A stretch of DNA of 64,000 nt from Paramarasmius palmivorus (taxonomy: Eukaryota > Basidiomycota > Agaricomycetes > Agaricales > Marasmiaceae), in contig JAYKXP010000018.1 of assembly GCA_037176845.1 (NCBI GenBank), positions 186,001 to 250,000 on the forward strand, given 5' to 3'. A model generated the notes under the pieces. It made no database searches and had not been told where the DNA came from. It saw only the letters and a program-made list of their open reading frames with translations. The translations under genes and the position numbers were made by a program. This document shows positions 1 through 13,567 of the stretch, piece by piece; position 1 is the first letter of the stretch, and every line of letters starts with the position of its first letter.

Positions 1-1776
1 ATGCAACGCCAACGGATGGACTGGGACCCTTTCCACGTGTCGTTCGGTGTATGTGAACGCGTCGTGAATGAATATACCAGCTCCGACGACGACAAGACCA
101 AAGACTGAAGATAAACCGACATATGCAGTGAATTTCGCTACTGTTAGTGCCCGGCCAATAATTGTAGGCCTTGGTTTGGGTGTCGGGGGTATTTCCGTGG
201 AAGATGACGAGTTGAATCGGTGGCCATATGGTGTTCGCTTTGACGTATTATAACGCTGAAAGTGAAAGTTCGAGAAATTTGGGCGATGGCGAGCGCCTGC
301 GCGTGCTACGCCTAGCATTATAGAGTTTTGGTGACCACCACCTAGGTCACTGTCGAGGTAAGATGGAAAAAGCTGTTTTATTTTTGTTCAGGTTACCCGT
401 CAAGGAACACAAGGCGTGACGTCAAGCCGTTCTTGCCCATGCATCGCTCGCCACTGACGTTAGATAACTCGGTAAAAAGGATCCACGGCCTCTGCGGAAA
501 CGGTGTGGATATACAGCTCAAGGATGGCTGAGAGGAGCAAAATAGTCTTTTTTTATTTATACAAAACTCAAAAGCAACTTGAGAATCTAATCAGACTTCT
601 TGCGAAAATCACTTGATATCAAGTTCAAAGTTTGGGTTGAATTAGCCATCTTGGAAACGTCCTGTGGTCCTACTATCGCAAAAAAGAAAACTCCGGATAG
701 AATTGTAGATTTATCAGAATCGAAGGTTGTGATAATCCCGCTCGAAGGCCTAGCGATTTTCCGAGGATGTAAGATGCCCCAAACGTGTCCTAGACTATAG
801 GAGACGGGATGTGGCTTGATGTGGCCTACTAGCCTATGCTCATCAGCCGGTCGTGGACGTACTATATGGGTGTAAAACGCTCCTGTAAGATAGGAATCTG
901 GATCAGCAATACAGATTAAAATAAAGGTGCACCGGAGTCCCCTCTAGCTAGGCAATTGTTCCTCTCCGCCGCGGTATTTACTAGCATTCATCAATCTGCT
1001 CTATCGAAGGCAAGAGACGACCGAGATACGTGGATAGAGCCGAGCGTGCTCCTTTCGCGTTTGAAATCAAGCCGCGAGTCAACTTGGAATGCTAATAGAA
1101 TCGATAATAGTGCTATTGTCGATATACGCCCAAGATCATCGTCAAAGTAAGCGAAAAAAATAGGTGGCAGAAATATACGGTCGAAGGCCTGGTGAGGACC
1201 TCGATGGTGATGGTCAGAAAGTAAGAGCAAGGGGAGCAACGGCAGGCGCATCGGAGTTTGGCCCGAATGATATTCCGGAGTTATCGGGTTGAGGCCCTTC
1301 CTTTGTCAATCACCAGCACGTTCCTTTATCCCTGTCCCTTACACTGACAGTCCTCTACACTATTAACACTTCATCATCATCGCCTAGAGTACCTAGGCAG
1401 AGGGAACAAGGAAAAAACGCAAGGGTATACGGTCGAGGAAAAGTGATCTAGGGCTGTAAAATGTGCGTCTTGAGTTGTGTTTCCTTTCACAAGTTTTTCA
1501 AATCTTGCAGATGCACCATAGGACAAGGGTCGAAATTGTGCGAAATAACCGGAAGGACAGCCTCATGGGAGGTCTTGCATGTACGGCCCTTTTCGAGTGC
1601 AATTGTTCCCAGTTGAAGCTGAAACTTGCCAATTTTGGTGGTACGGTCCAAGCTCATTCAATGCCACAAGCTCTTGCTAGTTCTGCCACATTCAATGCTG
1701 TTTGAACACAAGGAATTGCGAGCCATAAAAGCTGATTCTTCAGCACAATGTCCCTCACCTCCCCATCGCCATCGCC
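1..1776. other. Intergenic or unassigned left edge
   Basis: Only short open frames (61-86 codons) occur here on both strands. None has convincing composition, a splice pattern or a recognisable motif. The last few hundred bases must contain the promoter and 5' leader of the cyclin-like gene that starts at 1777. I see no RNA gene, repeat or mobile element. Confidence 0.5.
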
Positions 1777-3227
1777 ATGAACTCTCTCACCCGCTTCTTC
1801 GGTCTCTTCTTTGCGGACAATCTGCAAAAACAGTTCTCTTCACCAGTCACAGGCGCAAGTCGTCGTGGCTCGGTCTTCTCAGACATCTTCTCGGGCAGCG
1901 TTCGTGCACCCAACTCTCACCTCTCTGCACCTGTGGCACAACCCGGTCGCGGTACGAAGCGCTCGCGTGAGGAGAGCGTAGACGAAGAGACTTCTTCTTC
2001 TCTGGCTGCACTTCCGGTTACTTCAGCGCCCAAGCGTCGTCGGATCGAAAAGGACTCAGTACAAAGTTTGAACTCGGACTCCTCTGTATCCGAATCTTCG
2101 TTCCCTGCTTCGGAGACGACAGCTTCAGAGAGGCAGCACTTCAGTTCAGCACCTACTACTCCACCGGCAACTCCTCCTCAGCCATCGCAGCCACCTTTCC
2201 GAGAAGGGAACGCTAAGGTTGCTCTCGGGCTCTGGATCGGCGAGTATCTGTGCGACAGGTTCTCCACTGATGATTTCGAGTTTGGTAAGTCCACTTTTTA
2301 TTGCCCCGTCTTGTTTACATACTCACCATGCCACAACTCATCCAGTCGAAGACCGCTCAATCATGAAGGACATGTGCTGGAGGCTCGTCGATGTCCTTGA
2401 GGAGCTAAACCCTCACAACTCGGTCGCTCTTACTGCTATCATCTACCTCGAACGAATGCTTCGTGGTACGGAAGTACGTGAAACGAAGAATGATCACGAG
2501 CGTGCTGGGCTGATGTACAGGACGTACATCCTTGCTTTGCATTTTGCGTTCATCTTCTTGGATGACATTCCTTGGTCGCTTGTCAAGATGTGAGTAATCA
2601 ATGTTACGCGACTTTATTATTTCCAAGAGAACTGACTTGACTTCTAGTGCCGAATGCATGGATCTCCCCATCGAAGAAGCCAAAGCCTGGGAACGTTCTG
2701 GTCTCACCCTCCTCGGTTACAATCTCTACGTCGCGCACGAGACATGGCCTGAATGGCTTGAAGTGCTTCATGAACATGCGACTGACACTGGGTGTCATGA
2801 TCACATTCGCATTGCTCTCGATGTCATATTCCAAACGGCCAAAGAGGAATACAAGAGGTCTCTCCAGGAGGAAGATGTTGACGTACCGTCTCCAGCACCG
2901 TCGCCTCCACTTCCACAGACACTTCTTTCGCCTCCTCAGACACCACCTACGTTTGCTATCAAGGTTTCCGCAACAGCAGGTCGTCGTCCGCAGACTCCGT
3001 ACCCCGTTCGTTCGGAATTTGAGTCGGATGAGGATGATGCGATGGATATCTCGGACACGGAATACGATGGTAGCTCAGACACCCTGCTTGAAGAGCTTAA
3101 CACTTTTTCGGCACCGGAGCAACTTCTCGAGTTCAAGTCGAGTCTGTTGGCACTCCCGATCTTGCAGCCCCAACCGGTATACGCATACCGACAAGAGAGG
3201 CTAGAGATGTTGGTTGCTGTTGCTTAG
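1777..3227 (+). CDS. Probable cyclin (PHO80/Pcl-like cyclin-box protein)
   Basis: Three exons (1777-2284, 2346-2589, 2648-3227) join in frame across GT-AG introns of 61 and 58 nt, giving about 443 residues. The N-terminal 140 residues are Ser/Pro-rich and low in complexity, with a basic KRRR patch that could be a nuclear signal. The middle third resembles a cyclin box: a helix with LNPHNSVALTAIIYLERML, then FIFLDDIPWSLVKIAECMDL, spanning the exon 2/3 junction. The C-terminal tail is again Pro/Ser-rich and acidic. Known family members bind a cyclin-dependent kinase and set its specificity. The partner here cannot be told from sequence. The start was chosen as the first ATG of the long frame. 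An ordinary gene outside the biosynthetic cluster. Confidence 0.6.
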
Positions 3228-3546
3228 GGAGGTGGTGGTCACTTTGAAAGCCTGTTTCGTTCACAAACCCTAACTTTTCTGTTCTTTCCTTCTTGTCTCG
3301 CTACTAATGCTAATTCGTTCCTATTTGACGACCTTGACGATTTGTGTATCTTTACGACCTATGTACATATTCACCAAGCAGCTGTATTTATTTCAAGGAC
3401 CTTTCTGTATAATAGTAGCGTACAACGCCATTGTGTATTTGAGATTACAGTCCCGTTCATAATCACAAACTCGTGGGACAATCTTGAGCGTTTCCATATG
3501 CAAATTTGGTATTTTGAGATCAAAATATTTTCTTCTACTGACCACC

Positions 3547-5147
3547 ATGGGAGTCGCACAAGATGACCTTGAACCCAAAACACCGACGTTTGCTGAGCTT
3601 GGACTATCAGAACATCTACTTGAAACCCTCGACCAGCTGGAATTCACCAAACCGACCCCAATCCAAGTCGAATGCATACCACCAGGAATACAAGGCCGCG
3701 ACATTATCGGAATCGCTCCTACAGGTTCAGGAAAAACAGCTGCATTCGCGCTCCCAGTTCTACACCATCTATGGGAAAACCCTCAAGGCCTGTTTGCTTG
3801 CGTGTTAGCTCCAACTCGGGAGCTTGCATACCAGATCGCATCTCAATTTGATGCACTTGGGGCAGCGATGGGTGTTCGAACGGCTGTGATAGTCGGGGGA
3901 GATGAGGATCGTGTAACGCAGGCGGTCATGCTGGCCAAGAAGCCTCATGTCGTTGTCGCTACTCCTGGGAGGTTACTTGACCACTTGAAGGTTACGAAAG
4001 GGTTTAATTTGAGGAATAGCAAGTTTTTGGTGCGTTGTGTGATTTTTGGCTATATCGAGGAACTCACTCTCATATCAGGTTCTGGACGAAGCTGATCGTC
4101 TGCTAGACTCTGATTTTGGCATTGCAGTGGATGAGATATTGAAGACCGTACCTACTGAGCGCACGGCATACCTCTTCTCCGCCACACTAACTGACAAGGT
4201 TGCCAAATTGCAACGAGCCAATCTCCGGAATCCTGTCAAAGTTCAGGTGTCTACAAAGTGAGATACGTATCTTGCATTTGTATCATACCCATTCATATCC
4301 TATCCAGATACAAGACCGTTGCAACCCTTCTGCAGTACTATCTCCTCTGCCCTCTAGTCAAAAAGGAGGTTACCTTGGTATCTTTGCTAAACTCTATGAC
4401 CCAAAACTCGATAATTGTCTTTGTGCGAACCAAGACAACGTGTCAAAAGTGAGGCTCCAGTATTTTACGTGCTGATGACAGCTTACCTTCCCCTTAGGCT
4501 GGCAGTTATGCTTCGCATCCTTGGCTTTCCCTCCGTCCCCCTTCATGGCGAGATGACTCAAAGTCAACGGTTAGGTATAAGTCATTTCAAGCATACCGAA
4601 TTAGCGATGACTTTTTGCAGGCGCACTTAATCGCTTCAAGGGAGAAGCCTCCAAGATTCTTGTGGCGACAGATTTGGCTAGCCGGTAAAGAATTACATAT
4701 AGCTGCTGTCCTATGATTGACTGAAATGTACACTATAGCGGCCTCGACATTCCTTCAGTCGACATTGTCATCAACTATGATTGCCCGACTCATTCCAAGG
4801 ATTACGTCCACCGTGTTGGACGAACCGCTCGCGCAGGTCGTTCTGGAAAGTCGATATTAATGACTACGCAATATGATATCGAGTTTATGCAGCGCCTGGA
4901 AAAGGTTTTGGACCGTAAATTGGATCTGTATCCACACGATCTCCAGGAGGTCGATATCCTTCGAGAGCGGGTCGACGAGGCTGGGAGAACTGCGACGAAT
5001 GAGCTCAAAGAAGAGGAGAGGTCAAAGAATGGCGGAAGGGGTACTAGAAAGCGCAAAAAGTCGTTGCCAAGTGGCGATAAGGATGGCGAGGATGACATTG
5101 ACACAATGGATCTTCCTCGAGCCGTAAATAGAAAACGAAGAGCATAA
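3547..5147 (+). CDS. DBP8: DEAD-box ATP-dependent RNA helicase, Dbp8/DDX49 type
   Basis: Six exons join in frame (3547-4029, 4079-4257, 4308-4448, 4498-4574, 4621-4684, 4739-5147). The product has the full DEAD-box set in order: Q-motif region ([14 protein letters not shown], then PTPIQ), motif I APTGSGKT, Ia PTRELA, Ib TPGR, II DEAD (just after intron 1), [44 protein letters not shown]. The C-terminal tail is Lys/Arg-rich. Dbp8/DDX49 proteins act in the nucleolus in 40S ribosomal subunit maturation. Assignment to Dbp8 rests on the short N-terminus (about 14 residues before the Q motif) and overall likeness; another ribosome-biogenesis DEAD-box helicase cannot be fully excluded. ATG 3547 sits in ACCACCATGG context, better than the upstream in-frame ATG at 3484. 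Confidence 0.85.
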
Positions 5148-5697
5148 AGTCTTCGCTTCTGTCTTTGTTGTATGTTGTGTTTTTGCTGTACGATTATCCT
5201 TGTGTTAGACTGTATCTCCCCATGAGTCGTGCATATCTTTCCTGAAATGGAAAATCACGGAAATCGAAAAATAAATAAATAAATCTCGACTCTCACGCCT
5301 CAGGCGCTGTTCTGCAATGAACTTTATTCCGAAAGTCCCTGGCCCAGTAACTCTCAGGAATACTTACGCTGAAATCCAAGGCTTCTTTTTGCGCAGTAGT
5401 ATATGATAGAAGCAAGATAGAAGTGTCAAACTGTGCACCGAACGAACAAACATCTAAGCGCTCGTCGGACCTTGAAATAATTTATTTTCGATTTTTTTAG
5501 TTTTACCCTTCTTAGACTTGAACTCCTCCGTCGGGAGGTTAGCATTACGGCCTTCACGGGAGCGAGAAACAACCAACCGCCGGTTACACGGTTGTCCAAG
5601 TCTACACCCGCAACCGTGCAGCCGTCCTCCACCCTTCAAGTATGCAGGATTTTCCCAATGTTTTCCTCCAGCGTCCATATACCACCAATTGTTTGTC
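5148..5697. other. Intergenic: helicase 3' flank and MFS-A promoter
   Basis: The 550-base gap between the helicase stop and the MFS-A start holds no supportable gene. It contains a short AAAT tandem run near 5268-5284. The promoter and leader of MFS-A must lie in its right half; I do not see an unambiguous TATA box. Confidence 0.6.
5268..5284. repeat. AAAT microsatellite
   Basis: About four copies of the tetranucleotide AAAT lie between the helicase gene and MFS-A. It is a simple-sequence run with no evident function. Confidence 0.8.
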
Positions 5698-7957
5698 ATG
5701 TCTGCCGTGACGCAGGAGATACCCCCAGAAGCCTATTACATCTATGGCCACAAACGGATTCTTGTCGCACTTGGACTTGCTTTGACTCTATTCATTTCTG
5801 CCTTGGATTCAACGATCGGTGCGTAACCATTCACCAATTGCTTCTCTTTCGTAAATTGAAATTTCTCTTTCCTATTCAGTCGCAGTTGCGCTGCCTACAA
5901 TCGGTGCTGATTTCAATGATTACCAGCAAACCAGCTGGCTCGTCACGGCATATCTCTTGACCTACACGGCGTTTCTTCCAATCGTTTCCAAGCTCACGGA
6001 TATTGTTGGAAGGAAACCAGTCTTAATTGCGTCTACGTTGTTTTTTATGGTGCGTGCTTTGTCGTAGAAGGGGGACAAGCTCTGATACAACGCCTGTTTT
6101 ACAGTTATGGTCTGGTGCTTGTGGAGGAGCAAAATCAATGACACAGCTCATCGTATTCCGAGCGATGCAAGGAATAGGAGGTTCAGCTATTTATTCTGGC
6201 GTCGTCGTGACGATTAGTACCATTGTTCCGACAGTAAGCAAGGTTTTGATTCGTCCCGCATCCTATTGCTAAGTATCCTATAGGAAAAACTTGGTTCCTA
6301 TACGTCTATTATCGGAACAGTTTTCGCCATGAGTAGCGTGTCAGGACCACTGATAGGTGGTGCAATTGTAGAAAACACGCACTGGGGTGAGTATCCACTC
6401 TCTCACGTTATTATTTTGACTGACCGAGTATCTTGCAGGATGGATTTTCTTCGTCAACTTGCCTATCGGTGCTGTTGGTTCAGCACTATTGTTCTATGCT
6501 CTCAGTGACCCTGATCTGGGGCCTATGAGCCTCAAGAAGGTCAGCCAGAGGATAGATTGGTTGGGCAGCTTCTTGCTACTTGCAGCTGCAGTTCTTCTCG
6601 CATTTTCGGTATGTAAAACGACGCCTCTATTCGTCCAAATGCTGAATCTCCGATCACTTAGCTCCAAGTCGGAGGCACAGACGGATATCCATGGGTATCT
6701 GCCAAGGTTCTCGCCCCTCTTATCGTATCATTCAGCATCTGGCCCGTCTTCCTCTATGTCGAGACTCGCCATCCCGAACCTATTGTTCCATTGCGTCTAT
6801 TCCGTGTCCGCAATGTCTGCTTTATCTTGATCTTCACGCTCGCATTGGGAGCTGGTCTGTTTACACATACCATCTTCCTTCCCCAGCGCATGCAAGTCGT
6901 CGATGGGCTCTCCCCGGTCACCGCCGGTGTACGCATGCTACCCTTGCTCCTTCTCCTTGGATTCCTCAGCCCCTTCGCTGGCGCTGCAGTCATGATCACG
7001 AAAAGCTATCGACCTCTTATGTGGTTCGCCTCCTCCGTCGGTGCCGTCGGCGCAGGTTTATTGTCCACTCTCGCCGTTCCAACGCAATTCTCCAAGATTT
7101 ATGGTTTTGAAGCCATGGTTGGCTTCTCCATCGGTGTTACGATCACTGTATCAACGATCATCATCCAGTTTTGTGTGGAAAGAAGGGATTTGGCAGCTGC
7201 AACTGGATTCCAGACGTTCGTTCGACAGCTTGGCGGGTTGGTCGCTATTGCCGTGTCGACGGCAGTCTTGAACGACTCGGTGGATAAATCATTGAGTGGG
7301 AACGCTCAACTGGCTAGTTCCCCGGCGTTACTGGAGGCTGTTTTGAAGAGCCCAACAAGTATCTTGCCTACGCTTGATCCGACACTACGTCTGGTTATCA
7401 GACAGGCGTATAGCAAGGGCTTTTCAGTGACGTTCATTCAAGCTGGTGCGTGGTTGGCTGTCGGAGCTCTTGCGACGTTTGGGCTTGCGCATCAAATACC
7501 CGACAGATTGCTGGGTAAGGAGGGACCCAAGGGGGAGGTTGTGGATCCTGAAAAGGCGGTTGAGGTGCCTGACTTAGGTCCCAGGACCATCGATTGTGGG
7601 GAAAAGAGTATATCGGAAGGGACAGTATCTGATATTGTGGACCCGGTCAAAGTAGCTGAGGCGCCCGAATCAGGCGCTGTAGCTGCCGTACCTGGTGAGA
7701 CGGATGTGCCGAAAGCGACAGTATCATACGTGGTGGACCCAGTCAAAGTGGTTGATGAAGGGACGGTATCTGATACTGTGGACCCGATACGAGTGGTCGA
7801 GGCACACGAATCAGGTCTTGAGACCGCCGCATCTGGCGATGGGACTGTTTCGAAACCGACATTCGATGTCGACCAGGTGAAAGTGGCTGAGGCACCCGAA
7901 TCAGGTCCTGAAGCTGTGGAAAAGGCTGGAACGGAGGATATGGTACAAAAGTCGTGA
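5698..7957 (+). CDS. MFS-A: 14-TM DHA2-type major facilitator transporter
   Basis: Six exons join in frame (5698-5818, 5880-6049, 6105-6233, 6284-6386, 6439-6608, 6662-7957). The protein has the hydrophobic pattern of a 14-helix DHA2 drug:H+ antiporter. TM1 carries LFISALDSTIVAVALPTI, loop 2-3 has the motif-A-like KLTDIVGRKPV, and a later helix region reads MLPLLLLLGFLSPFAGAAVM. Such proteins export small molecules across the plasma membrane. It is a close paralogue of MFS-B at 47.8-49.8 kb, sharing start region, intron positions and long identical blocks, so it probably belongs to the PKS cluster although four unrelated genes separate it from PKS-1. Unlike MFS-B it has a roughly 140-residue hydrophilic C-terminal tail of degenerate repeats (VSDxVDPxxVxEAxESG type). 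Substrate unknown; polyene export is an inference. Confidence 0.9.
7530..7950 (+). repeat. Degenerate tandem repeats encoding the MFS-A tail
   Basis: Within the last exon the sequence repeatedly encodes variants of VDPVKVAEAPESG and TVSDIVDP in blocks of roughly 25-40 codons, with at least four recognisable copies. The tail is acidic, rich in Val, Pro, Glu and Ser, and absent from the paralogue MFS-B. Confidence 0.8.
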
Positions 7958-8196
7958 AGGACTTGCACGATAGATTAGTTATGCGTTCGCTGCTTGTTTA
8001 TGAAGCATCATGAATATCTAGAGTACGAATCAGATAATGTGTACTGTAGGCCAATGGCGAGCCAGAAATAAGACTTCCCTAATAGGAAGAAATGATTTCG
8101 GCACCGAAACACACGTGAGTGGTGAATGACCTGGAGACGCGTAACGTCACAGACTGAGACTCCTATTCTCTCCTTTCTACCATTACCATCCAGATC

Positions 8197-10603
8197 ATGG
8201 TTAGACGTTCCAAACGACTAGAAAGCGCAAAGGCCAATATACCCCAGAAAGCTACCACCAAACCGGGGAAAACAAGCAAGGGCGACTCGAATCGGAAAAC
8301 GAAAACCACGTCCAGGCCAACCGCGAAAAGAGCCAAAATGGGATCTACTAGCAAGAACGTTGCACAGCCGGAAGTTTCATCCAGAAACTCTGATATTCGT
8401 GGACTGCTTCAGAAATTCTTGAAAGATGCTCCTTTAGATGTCATGCTAGAGGTGCGTCATACAGCCTTGGAGGCAAATACCCATGCTACTACTTAGTGCG
8501 ACATAGATTCTCGCGCATTTGAGTCCCCGAGACATACTGAATTTTGCTCGAACAAATACAGAAATGCGCCAGGTGCTCATGTCTCGAAACAACGCGGTCA
8601 TATGGCGAACAGCTATCAAGAACGCCAAATTACCCCCTCTTCCGCAGGACTTGACAGAGCTTCAGTACGCTGCTCTTGCTTTTGATACGTACTGCTATGT
8701 ACGTGTAGTCTTTTCTCCGTTCCCTCCATTCGCTCACTCTAGTCACTCATTGATAGGCCTGCGGGCGAGGTGGTTGTGATAATATCATGTGGGAGTTTAG
8801 GGTTCGATGCCACAAAAAATGCATTGAGGAACTGTAAGTTATTTGGACCTTCGAGGCACGCATGTGCACTTACGCGCTATTACAGGTTTCTCACTGAAAG
8901 AAAACTGCAGCAACAAGATTTCTGGACGTCAAGCATGGGTCAAATGATGCGGGACCTTGAGCCATCTATCCCGAAAGTTGACATACCTCGGAGGTACTGG
9001 GGCTCCAGTCAGGGATTTCTTCCGGAGATGCTTCAACGGTTGTCTATTGAGTATGCGGAGGTTGAGTACAATGAAGAGGAACGAAAGGCCTGGATAGGTG
9101 CGAAAACAAGGGAGTTTGACCAAATCAGAGAGGTACATCGGTTTGTCTCTACAGCGGTCCACAAATTGATAGGACGTTTTACAGAACAGCAGAGCGTGCA
9201 ATGATTGGAAAAACGAACATGACATATTTCGCAAAGCGGATCGCGATGAGATTCGAGTACAGAGGACAGAAGAGTGAGTCAGATTAGTGATCGACCAATC
9301 CTAAACCCGTCCTTGTATTCATTTCGCTGCAGTATTATCGACAGATTAGCAGAGCTTGGCTGGGACGACGATGACCTGAACCAGGCCCATTTTATCTACC
9401 ACCCGCTTGTTCACCAACCCAAAGAGTTGACTGATCAAGGTACGGATTCCCTAAAATTCTGTAGCGTACACAAACGCCTTATCATAACATGGCAGGATGG
9501 GACAAAATTAAAGGAACAATTATCGAACACTTGGAAAGAAGGAGAGAAGAACGCATCGCCGAAAATCGCCGTGCAGTCTATGAGAAAAGATATCGTATAG
9601 TGCACCGAATCTACGAGCAATATTGCAAGGAAACACCCTTTGGTACTATCTATCCGCCTGTTGGGTCCCTTATTACTCTGTTGAAATCCACAGAAGAGCT
9701 GATTTGGAGCGTACCATGGGATGAGGAATTATCCGAGGAACGAATCGCAGGGGTACTTCGCGACGAACTCCCCAGCCTTGTAGACAACTGGCAAAGTACA
9801 GCCGACGAAAGGCTTCTCGAATCTTTCGGTGGCTTGGTGGATAGGTCATCGGCTGGGACCATAGTTTGCGTATGCTTGCTTTGCAAGCAGCTATTGTGGG
9901 GTTCTAGGATCTACTTCCATTCTTGCTTCACTTCAGAATGGGCACACGGCAGTCCAAACGTCTCGAAGCAAGAGAACTGGGCAACATTCTTCGATCCCTT
10001 CCGTGAGTTGCGGTGGAGACCATGGACCCCTCAGGTCGAGTACTGCTCAACGGCCAGCGAAAATCTCAGAAAGATCGTCGACCTTTGCGGACTGGGGTCG
10101 ACACCGAATGCTTTGTGGGGGTTGGAAAGGCTCGATCCCTTATTGGAGTGTGCAGAGTGTAGTAACGAGGATAAAGGAAGACTATTCATGCGCTGGAGTC
10201 GTGCTGTGAGTAATCTTCTGCTACGTCAAGATCAGTTCTTACCACATATGTCCCTCCAGGTACAACACGCGGATGGAGCGAAGCACACAGTCTTTGGCCT
10301 CGCGGATGAGAACTTAAAGCTTCAGATTACCAGACAAGAACGCGATCCTTATTCTAGTCATAGCGTTGGCTCGGGTTGCACACTTTGTGTCACTGACAGA
10401 ACAATGCGGTACCGCAACATCAGAGGGCATCTACAAGTCACGTAAGTCTTTCCTGACCGTACTCTTTTCACATGTGGACCAACTCTCCTGCTATTAGGCA
10501 TGGCTTACGCGAAGAAGAAATCAGGCGCGAGCATTGGTATTGGGACGAGAACGAACCATGGAATAACTTGCACCCATTTCCTGTGAGGTACAAAGAAGCA
10601 TAA
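8197..10603 (+). CDS. F-box protein with Cys-rich motif (Agaricomycete type)
   Basis: The product can be read through about nine exons with GT-AG introns. The N-terminal 70 residues are very basic (KRLESAKANIPQKATTKP and similar). An F-box follows, split by intron 1: LKDAPLDVMLE, then ILAHLSPRDILNFARTN. Exons 3-4 encode a CGRGGC...RCHKKC arrangement (C-x4-C-x10-C-x3-C), a probable metal-binding motif seen in many mushroom F-box proteins. The rest is a long, mostly helical, charged region ending HPFPVRYKEA before the stop at 10601-10603. F-box proteins recruit substrates to SCF ubiquitin ligases; the substrate here is unknown. The families are greatly expanded in Agaricomycetes, so this gene is not evidence for a cluster role. 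Confidence 0.8.
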
Positions 10604-11189
10604 CGCTAATGTAGATGCATGTACATATGTAGGGATCCTAAACAAAGCAAATTGAAATTAGCAGAAGTTCAACATAGAACTAAGCTTGAATACAAGAATC
10701 AGAGAGAAGATTGTGTCGTTTAGACACAGTCACGGAAAAGCGCACTGTTGGTTCTAACACCTTCAGGCCTTTTCTCCTTGTTCAAAAGAAGTGATACAGG
10801 AGTTTTCATCGCGCAAAATGTTAACACAGGAAGAGGGTATAGCACTCACAATGTAGTCAACCAAACTTTCTAGTGCCCCTTGTGTTTCGCGTCCATTTGT
10901 CTCCAGGCCGATCGTGGTGTATTATTCCATCTGAAAGCGTGTAGTTTCAGCCAAGTGGAATGACTGAGGGTCCAACAGGTCAGCGGGGGAAGTGCATGAC
11001 TTGAAGAATGACCCACAAAGCTTCGCAGGCTCGGGCATCTATACATGCCCGTAGTGGATATAAATCCTGGAACCTTTCAAACGTGTCGGCACATTTGCGC
11101 TGAAGAGACTGTCGGGTGGTGGTGGTATGAGTCGAAAGAGCACTCAGGCAGACGCGGTTCCGTGCCGAATCATCTTGCTCTTTACCACC
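10604..11189. other. Intergenic between F-box gene and DDX41-like helicase
   Basis: There are no supportable genes in these 586 bases. The antisense frame at 10980-11363 overlaps the helicase start and has no motif. The helicase promoter must lie in the right half. Confidence 0.6.
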
Positions 11190-13460
<2,271 letters not shown>

Positions 13461-13567
13461 TGCTTCACATTTATGTACTTGTATATAGGAATCGCACTTC
13501 AGCAGTGGTCGCAGTTGTATGCCCTTCAACCAGTGTTTACAGGATAAAAGGGACGCTTATTGTTCAA

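Noticed and set aside
991..1251. Short opposing frames near the left edge
   Set aside because: Under 90 codons, low-complexity Leu runs, no homology I recognise.
7492..7968. 158-codon antisense frame over the end of MFS-A
   Set aside because: It mirrors the repeat-rich sense coding sequence, which keeps the antisense frame open; the sense frame continues a clear transporter.
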